A stretch of 10,446 nucleotides of DNA from HB2-32-21 sp040235495. GTDB lineage: Bacteria; Pseudomonadota; Gammaproteobacteria; Pseudomonadales; Porticoccaceae. Under the pieces are notes generated by a model. It was given only the letters and a program-made list of their open reading frames with translations, was not told the DNA's origin and searched no databases. Positions 6,958-10,446 of the stretch are shown in pieces. The first letter of the stretch is position 1. Each line of letters opens with the position of its first letter. Position numbers and translations under genes: made by a program. Location of the stretch: assembly GCA_040235495.1 (NCBI GenBank), contig JBECKV010000097.1, forward strand, positions 1 to 10,446. Reading direction: 5' to 3'.

Positions 6958-7021
6958 ACTTGCGTTTCAGCTAATACTTCCGTCCCAGCTAATAACTTCC
7001 GTCCCAGCTAATAATAGTGGC
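6958..7021 (-). repeat. Tandem 18-19-base repeat with GCCACTAT box, 3' of the first ADH
   Basis: On the plus strand CTAATACTTCCGTCCCAG (6971-6988) is followed by CTAATAACTTCCGTCCCAG (6989-7007) and a partial CTAATAA (7008-7014). A degraded unit, ACTTGCGTTTCAG (6958-6970), matches ACTTCCGTCCCAG at 10 of 13. The octamer ATAGTGGC (7014-7021) lies at the gene-proximal edge, as it does in the repeat at 5985-6031, and the hairpin at 6919-6956 abuts the other edge. Confidence 0.85.
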
Positions 7022-7042
7022 GAGCAAGCGCCGATGCTCGAA

Positions 7043-8146
7043 TCAGTTGTACATGATCACCGAGCGAGCGCCCTCGCCACGGCTCATGGCATCAAAGGCG
7101 TCGTTGACATCCTCGAGTCGGATGCGGTTGGTGATCATGGCATCGAGTTTGAGATCGCCTTTCATGTAGAGATCAACGAACCTGGGAATGTCCTTGGACG
7201 GCACTGAGGTACCGTAGGCGGAGCCCTTGAAATGTTTCTCACCAAAGAAACCCAGCACCGGCAAATCGATTTCGGTGTCGGTCGAAGGCACGCCGACGAT
7301 CACCGCCGTGCCCGTGGCACGCGCCATGGACCAGGCCTGCTCGATGGTCGCTTTCAAACCAAGGGCCTCGAAGGCAAAATGCACTCCACCGCGACTCAGC
7401 GCGCGGACTTCCTTGATCGGGTTCACCGCCGTGGGGTCGATGGTATGGGTAGCGCCCAAACTCTTCGCCAGCTCACGCTTCTGGGCGACGGGATCAATGG
7501 CGATGATCATGCTGGCGCCGGCAATGCGCGCGCCCTGAATGATCGAAAGTCCGACGCCACCGCAACCGATCACCGCACAGCTATCGCCGGGATTGATCTT
7601 TACCGTGTTGAGCGCGGCGCCCGCTCCCGTGGTAACACCGCAACCAATCAGGCAGACGGTATCCAGTGGCGCGTTGTTATCGACCTTGACGGCATTGCCC
7701 GCGGGGATCACCGACCGCTCGGAGAAGGTGCCAACACCGACCAGCTGGCGAATCGCCTGACCCTTTGAATTCTTCAGCCGGGTGGTGCCGTCCGGCAGGC
7801 AACCCTGCCAGATGACCTTGCCCATCTCGACACACATGAACGGTTTGCGCTCCAGGCAGAACAGGCAGTTGCCGCAGGCCGGAGTCAGCGAGGCGATGAC
7901 GTGATCGCCCGGTTTGAGGTCGGTAACACCGGGACCCACCTCTTCCACCACGCCGGCGCCCTCGTGGCCCAGCACCGAGGGAATCTCGCTCTTGATGACG
8001 CCATGGCGAAAAGAGTAATCGCTGTGGCAGATACCGCTCGCGGTATATTTGATCAAAATCTCGTTAGCCTTCGGGCCTTCCAGCTCCAGCTCCTCAATGA
8101 CGAGTGGAGAACCGATTTCGTACAGTACTGCTGCTTTGGTCTTCAT
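7043..8146 (-). CDS. Zinc-dependent alcohol dehydrogenase (MDR family), second of tandem pair
   Basis: This 367-residue medium-chain dehydrogenase oxidises alcohols to aldehydes or ketones with NAD. Catalytic zinc ligands are Cys40 (GICHSDYS), His61 (GHEGAG) and Cys169 (IGCGVTTGAGA). The structural zinc site has Cys91, Cys94, Cys97 and Cys105. The Rossmann motif GCGGVG is at 194-199, and Asp218 (IAIDP) favours NAD. The arrangement is that of class III-like and related bacterial ADHs. The start ATG at 8146 has GGAGAGA at 8159-8153. It is a clear paralogue of the next gene, with the same residue numbering for all zinc ligands, and lies 57 bases from it. A palindrome at 8160-8178 sits just before its ribosome site. 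A hairpin terminator and a tandem repeat lie 3'. The substrate is unknown. Confidence 0.94.
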   Translation of the reverse strand: MKTKAAVLYEIGSPLVIEELELEGPKANEILIKYTASGICHSDYSFRHGVIKSEIPSVLGHEGAGVVEEVGPGVTDLKPGDHVIASLTPACGNCLFCLERKPFMCVEMGKVIWQGCLPDGTTRLKNSKGQAIRQLVGVGTFSERSVIPAGNAVKVDNNAPLDTVCLIGCGVTTGAGAALNTVKINPGDSCAVIGCGGVGLSIIQGARIAGASMIIAIDPVAQKRELAKSLGATHTIDPTAVNPIKEVRALSRGGVHFAFEALGLKATIEQAWSMARATGTAVIVGVPSTDTEIDLPVLGFFGEKHFKGSAYGTSVPSKDIPRFVDLYMKGDLKLDAMITNRIRLEDVNDAFDAMSRGEGARSVIMYN

Positions 8147-8159
8147 GAAAATCTCTCCC

Positions 8160-8178
8160 AGTCGATTTTGAATCGACT
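8160..8178. promoter_or_regulatory. Inverted repeat upstream of the ADH at 7043-8146
   Basis: AGTCGATT (8160-8167) and AATCGACT (8171-8178) are perfect eight-base arms around TTG, immediately 5' of the GGAGAGA ribosome site of the ADH. A further half-site-like GTCGAT lies at about 8195-8200. It could be a regulator site or an RNA hairpin limiting ribosome access. Confidence 0.6.
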
Positions 8179-8203
8179 TGCAATTTGGTCTGTTGGTCGA
8201 TAA

Positions 8204-9310
8204 TCAGCCGTAGGTGATCACGGAACGCGCACCTTCGCCCCGCCCCATCTCTTCGAACGCGCGGTTGATATCCGCCAACCCGATCCGCTGGGTGATCATT
8301 TCATCGAGCTTCAGTTGGCCCGACTTGTACAGCTCGACAAATCGAGGAATGTCACGCTTGGGTGATGACGAACCGTAGCAGGAACCCTGAATTTCGTATT
8401 CAGCCAACAGTCCCGCGGCGGGAATCTTCACCGACTGGTCAAGCGACGCGACGCCGACGATGATGGCCTTGCCGGTGGGCCTGAGCATGCCCCAGGTCTG
8501 GGACATGGTTTCCACGCGACCCAGGGCCTCGAACGCGTAATGCACACCGATACCACCGGTGATTTCCTTGACCTTGGCCTCGGCGTCTTCCTCAAACGGA
8601 TTGATCGTATGAGTAGCGCCCAGTTTTATCGCCAACTGCCGCTTCTCTTCCATCGGATCGATGGCGATGATGATGCTGGCGCCAGCGATGCGCGCGCCCT
8701 GCAGTATGGAAAGCCCGACCCCGCCACAGCCGATGATGGCGCATGATTCGCCCCACTGCACTTTGGCGGTATTGAGCGCCGCGCCCGTGCCCGTGGTCAC
8801 GCCACAACCGATCAGACAGGTTTTGTCGAGCGGCGTATCGTCGGCCACCTTGATCGCCGAGCCGGCCGGCATGACCATGTATTCACCGAAAGAACCGACG
8901 CCACACAGGGCATAGACATCTTCACCACTGAGCGTCTTGTGGCGAGTGGTGCCATCGAGTTGGGTGCAGTCGTTGAGCAGCTTACCCATCTGGGAACACA
9001 TGTATTCCTTCGATTCGCGACACATCCCGCATTTACCGCAACTGGGAGACAGGGAAGCGATGATCTTGTCGCCGGGCTTGACGTTGGTAACCCCGGGGCC
9101 AACCGCCTCGACGATGCCGGCGCCTTCGTGACCAAGCACCACCGGAAAGGGTGATCGCAGAATACCGTGTGCGACCGAATAATCGCTGTGGCAGATACCA
9201 CTGGCAACGGTTTTCACCAGTACTTCACCGGCCTTTGGTGGCTCGAGTTCCAGTTCTTCAATTGTAAAAGGTTGATTGACTCCGCGTAACACTGCGGCTT
9301 TTATTTTCAT
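8204..9310 (-). CDS. Zinc-dependent alcohol dehydrogenase (MDR family), first of tandem pair
   Basis: This 368-residue enzyme has the same design as its downstream paralogue. Catalytic zinc ligands are Cys40, His61 and Cys169, structural zinc ligands are Cys91, Cys94, Cys97 and Cys105, GCGGVG is at 194-199, and Asp218 selects NAD. The start ATG at 9310 has GGAGGAA at 9320-9314. The two proteins agree over more than half their residues by eye and diverge mainly around residues 110-135 and 235-330, which suggests duplication followed by a change in substrate or regulation. It lies 114 bases after the upstream SDR and 57 bases before the second ADH, so co-transcription is likely. The reaction is alcohol to aldehyde or ketone with NAD, and the natural substrate is not evident. 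Confidence 0.94.
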   Translation of the reverse strand: MKIKAAVLRGVNQPFTIEELELEPPKAGEVLVKTVASGICHSDYSVAHGILRSPFPVVLGHEGAGIVEAVGPGVTNVKPGDKIIASLSPSCGKCGMCRESKEYMCSQMGKLLNDCTQLDGTTRHKTLSGEDVYALCGVGSFGEYMVMPAGSAIKVADDTPLDKTCLIGCGVTTGTGAALNTAKVQWGESCAIIGCGGVGLSILQGARIAGASIIIAIDPMEEKRQLAIKLGATHTINPFEEDAEAKVKEITGGIGVHYAFEALGRVETMSQTWGMLRPTGKAIIVGVASLDQSVKIPAAGLLAEYEIQGSCYGSSSPKRDIPRFVELYKSGQLKLDEMITQRIGLADINRAFEEMGRGEGARSVITYG

Positions 9311-9323
9311 GGATTCCTCCCAC

Positions 9324-9339
9324 CCCTGAATGGTCAGGG
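9324..9339. promoter_or_regulatory. Inverted repeat upstream of the ADH at 8204-9310
   Basis: CCCTGA (9324-9329) and TCAGGG (9334-9339) form six-base arms around a four-base spacer, just 5' of the GGAGGAA ribosome site on the minus strand. It occupies the same position as the palindrome upstream of the paralogous ADH, but its sequence is different. Confidence 0.45.
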
Positions 9340-9355
9340 CTTCTGTTGTTTTAAA

Positions 9356-9391
9356 CCCGGGCCATACTACACAAAGCAGGAAGGCCCTGGG
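9356..9391 (-). terminator. Possible weak terminator after the minus-strand SDR
   Basis: CCCGGGCC (9356-9363) can pair with GGCCC-T-GGG (9383-9391) with one bulged base and a loop of about 19 bases. On the minus strand it is followed by TTTAAAAC. The long loop and poor T-tract make it weak, and it may be only an RNA structure within the SDR-ADH spacer. Confidence 0.35.
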
Positions 9392-9424
9392 AAGCCGAAA
9401 TTGGTTGAGTTGACCAAACCCGCC

Positions 9425-10189
9425 TCAAGTGGCCATGTATCCGCCGTCAACCGGCAGTGCGTGGCCGGTGATGTAGGAAGCCATGTCGGAGCAAAGATAC
9501 ACAGCGGCATCACCGATCTCCGAGGGCTCGCCCAGGCGCTTGTTGGGCTGGGCGCTGACCATGGCGTCGGCCATTTTCGGATTTTCGTCAAACACCCGTT
9601 GCAGCATCTGGGTGCGGATCGGGCCGGGACACACGGCGTTGATGCGGATTTTCTTGTGCGCGTAATCCAGGGCGCCGGACTTGGTCAACCCGACCACCGC
9701 ATGCTTGGCGGCGGAGTACTGGCCGAGGTTTTTGACCCCAATCAGTCCGGCATCGGAGGCGGTGTTGACGATGGCGCCACCGTTTGGCTGGGTCAGCATC
9801 TGCTTGATCTGGTATTTCATGCACAAAAATACGCCGAGAATATTGACGTTGTAGTTGAGCATGAAATTTTCCTCGGTGGCATCGGCCAGCTTTGAGGGCT
9901 CACCCTCGACCCCGGCGTTGTTAAAGGCGCAATCCAGGCTGCCATAATTGACCACGGCGGCATTGACCAGGGCTTCGCAATCCGCGGCCTTGGAGACATC
10001 GCATCGCAGGAACATGGCCTCGCCACCGGCATCCCGAATCATTTTAACCGTCTCCTCGCCGCCATCGACCTTGATGTCAGCGACAACCACCTTCGCCCCT
10101 TCGCGGGCAAAAATCAGACTCGCGGCCCGGCCGATACCGCCACCGGCGCCGGTCACCACCGCCACTTTACCTTCTACTAAACCACCCAT
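9425..10189 (-). CDS. Short-chain dehydrogenase/reductase (SDR), classical NAD-type
   Basis: This is a 254-residue enzyme of usual SDR length that would oxidise a secondary alcohol or reduce a ketone. TGAGGGIG is at residues 13-20, Asp38 (VADIK) favours NAD(H), DV is at 64-65 and NNAG at 90-93. The tetrad is Asn116, Ser145, Tyr158 and Lys162 (YSAAK). The C-terminal VDGGYMAT is typical. The start ATG at 10189 has AAGGAGAAAG just upstream. The opening, MGGLVEGKVAVVTGAGGGIG, closely resembles that of the plus-strand SDR in this window (MAGRVEGKVALITGGGSGIG), but this one lacks the glycine-rich insertion. It follows a DUF6285-like gene by 72 bases and precedes the ADH pair by 114, so it probably belongs to the same operon. 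The substrate is unknown. Confidence 0.94.
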   Translation of the reverse strand: MGGLVEGKVAVVTGAGGGIGRAASLIFAREGAKVVVADIKVDGGEETVKMIRDAGGEAMFLRCDVSKAADCEALVNAAVVNYGSLDCAFNNAGVEGEPSKLADATEENFMLNYNVNILGVFLCMKYQIKQMLTQPNGGAIVNTASDAGLIGVKNLGQYSAAKHAVVGLTKSGALDYAHKKIRINAVCPGPIRTQMLQRVFDENPKMADAMVSAQPNKRLGEPSEIGDAAVYLCSDMASYITGHALPVDGGYMAT

Positions 10190-10261
10190 GGCTTTCTCCT
10201 TCTGTGAGTTATGAAAAATAGTCAGTTACAAAACCGCTAACGAAATTAATCCCGAACACCC

Positions 10262-10446
10262 CTAGCGATGCTCGATTTCCAGATGATTCGGGTTAGTCAC
10301 GCGCACCTTGTCCACCACCTGCCCGAAGGCAAAGTCAAAGGCCTGCCGCCAGTTCTGATCGAAATCGCCACGGCGCACCCGGGCGCCAAATTCACGGTAC
10401 AAGTGTTTGAGATCGCCGTCACTGCCGAGCAGGGCTTGCAGACGAG
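10262..10446 (-). CDS. DUF6285-like protein, C-terminal fragment (5' end off window)
   Basis: The minus strand is open from the window edge to a TAG at 10264-10262, giving the last 60 residues of a protein. Visible segments are RLQALLGSDGDLKHLYREF, RRGDFDQNW and, near the end, VVDKVRVTNPNHLEIEHR. This matches my memory of the C-terminal pattern of DUF6285 proteins (an ALLG-DGDL block, an acidic RxGxFD turn, then DK-x-AVANPRYL). Such small helical proteins are usually encoded beside an aminoglycoside-phosphotransferase-like kinase and an acyl-CoA dehydrogenase. The fragment is short and the assignment is from memory, so the family is probable rather than certain. It is upstream of, and co-directional with, the SDR and ADHs. 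Confidence 0.6.
   Translation of the reverse strand, partial: RLQALLGSDGDLKHLYREFGARVRRGDFDQNWRQAFDFAFGQVVDKVRVTNPNHLEIEHR

Noticed and set aside
6884..6958. Upstream in-frame ATG extending the SMP-30 protein by 25 residues
   Set aside because: It would place the 13-base-pair hairpin inside the coding region, and the added residues have no propeller character.
5985..7021. CRISPR-like array from the short tandem repeats
   Set aside because: Units are directly adjacent without unique spacers, only two to three copies each, and no cas gene is present.
1..10446. Insertion sequence, integrase, toxin-antitoxin or anti-phage system
   Set aside because: Every sizeable coding region is a recognisable metabolic or repair enzyme apart from the short DUF6285-like fragment, and no transposase, terminal inverted repeats, nuclease or immunity domain is visible.

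Overview
The window looks like chromosomal DNA from a moderately GC-rich proteobacterium. A marine or environmental gammaproteobacterium is my best guess, from the pseudomonad-like MsrA, clear Shine-Dalgarno sites and coding style, but no rRNA or other phylogenetic marker is present, so this is inference. I see no mobile element, CRISPR array, tRNA or rRNA. Coding is dense, and the largest gene-free gap is about 205 bases.

Layout: (1) Bases 1-500, minus strand: most of a methionine sulfoxide reductase, msrA, cut by the window edge. It is a housekeeping repair gene that borders the cluster. (2) Bases 706-5902, plus strand: three alpha/beta-hydrolases of the hormone-sensitive-lipase (HSL) type, a short-chain dehydrogenase/reductase (SDR) and a metal-dependent amidohydrolase-2 family enzyme. 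The second and third hydrolases are close paralogues. (3) Bases 5934-5963: a strong bidirectional terminator where the two arms converge. (4) Bases 6032-10446, minus strand, in transcription order: the C-terminal end of a DUF6285-like protein, an NAD-type SDR, two tandem paralogous zinc alcohol dehydrogenases, and an SMP-30/gluconolactonase-type protein.

Taken together this reads as an accessory catabolic locus. Esterases would release an alcohol or acid, the ADHs and SDRs would oxidise alcohols, the SMP-30 protein could open a lactone, and the amidohydrolase-2 enzyme could hydrolyse or decarboxylate a ring-derived acid. The substrate cannot be read from the sequence. The DUF6285-like fragment hints that a phosphotransferase and acyl-CoA dehydrogenase pair may lie just beyond base 10446, which would fit hydroxy-acid or lactone breakdown.

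The most unusual non-coding signal is a matched 3'-end layout behind two minus-strand genes: stop codon, the box GCCACTAT, tandem units of about 19-20 bases, then a hairpin terminator. Other short two-copy tandem repeats follow two of the hydrolase genes, and each ADH gene has an inverted repeat directly upstream of its ribosome binding site.
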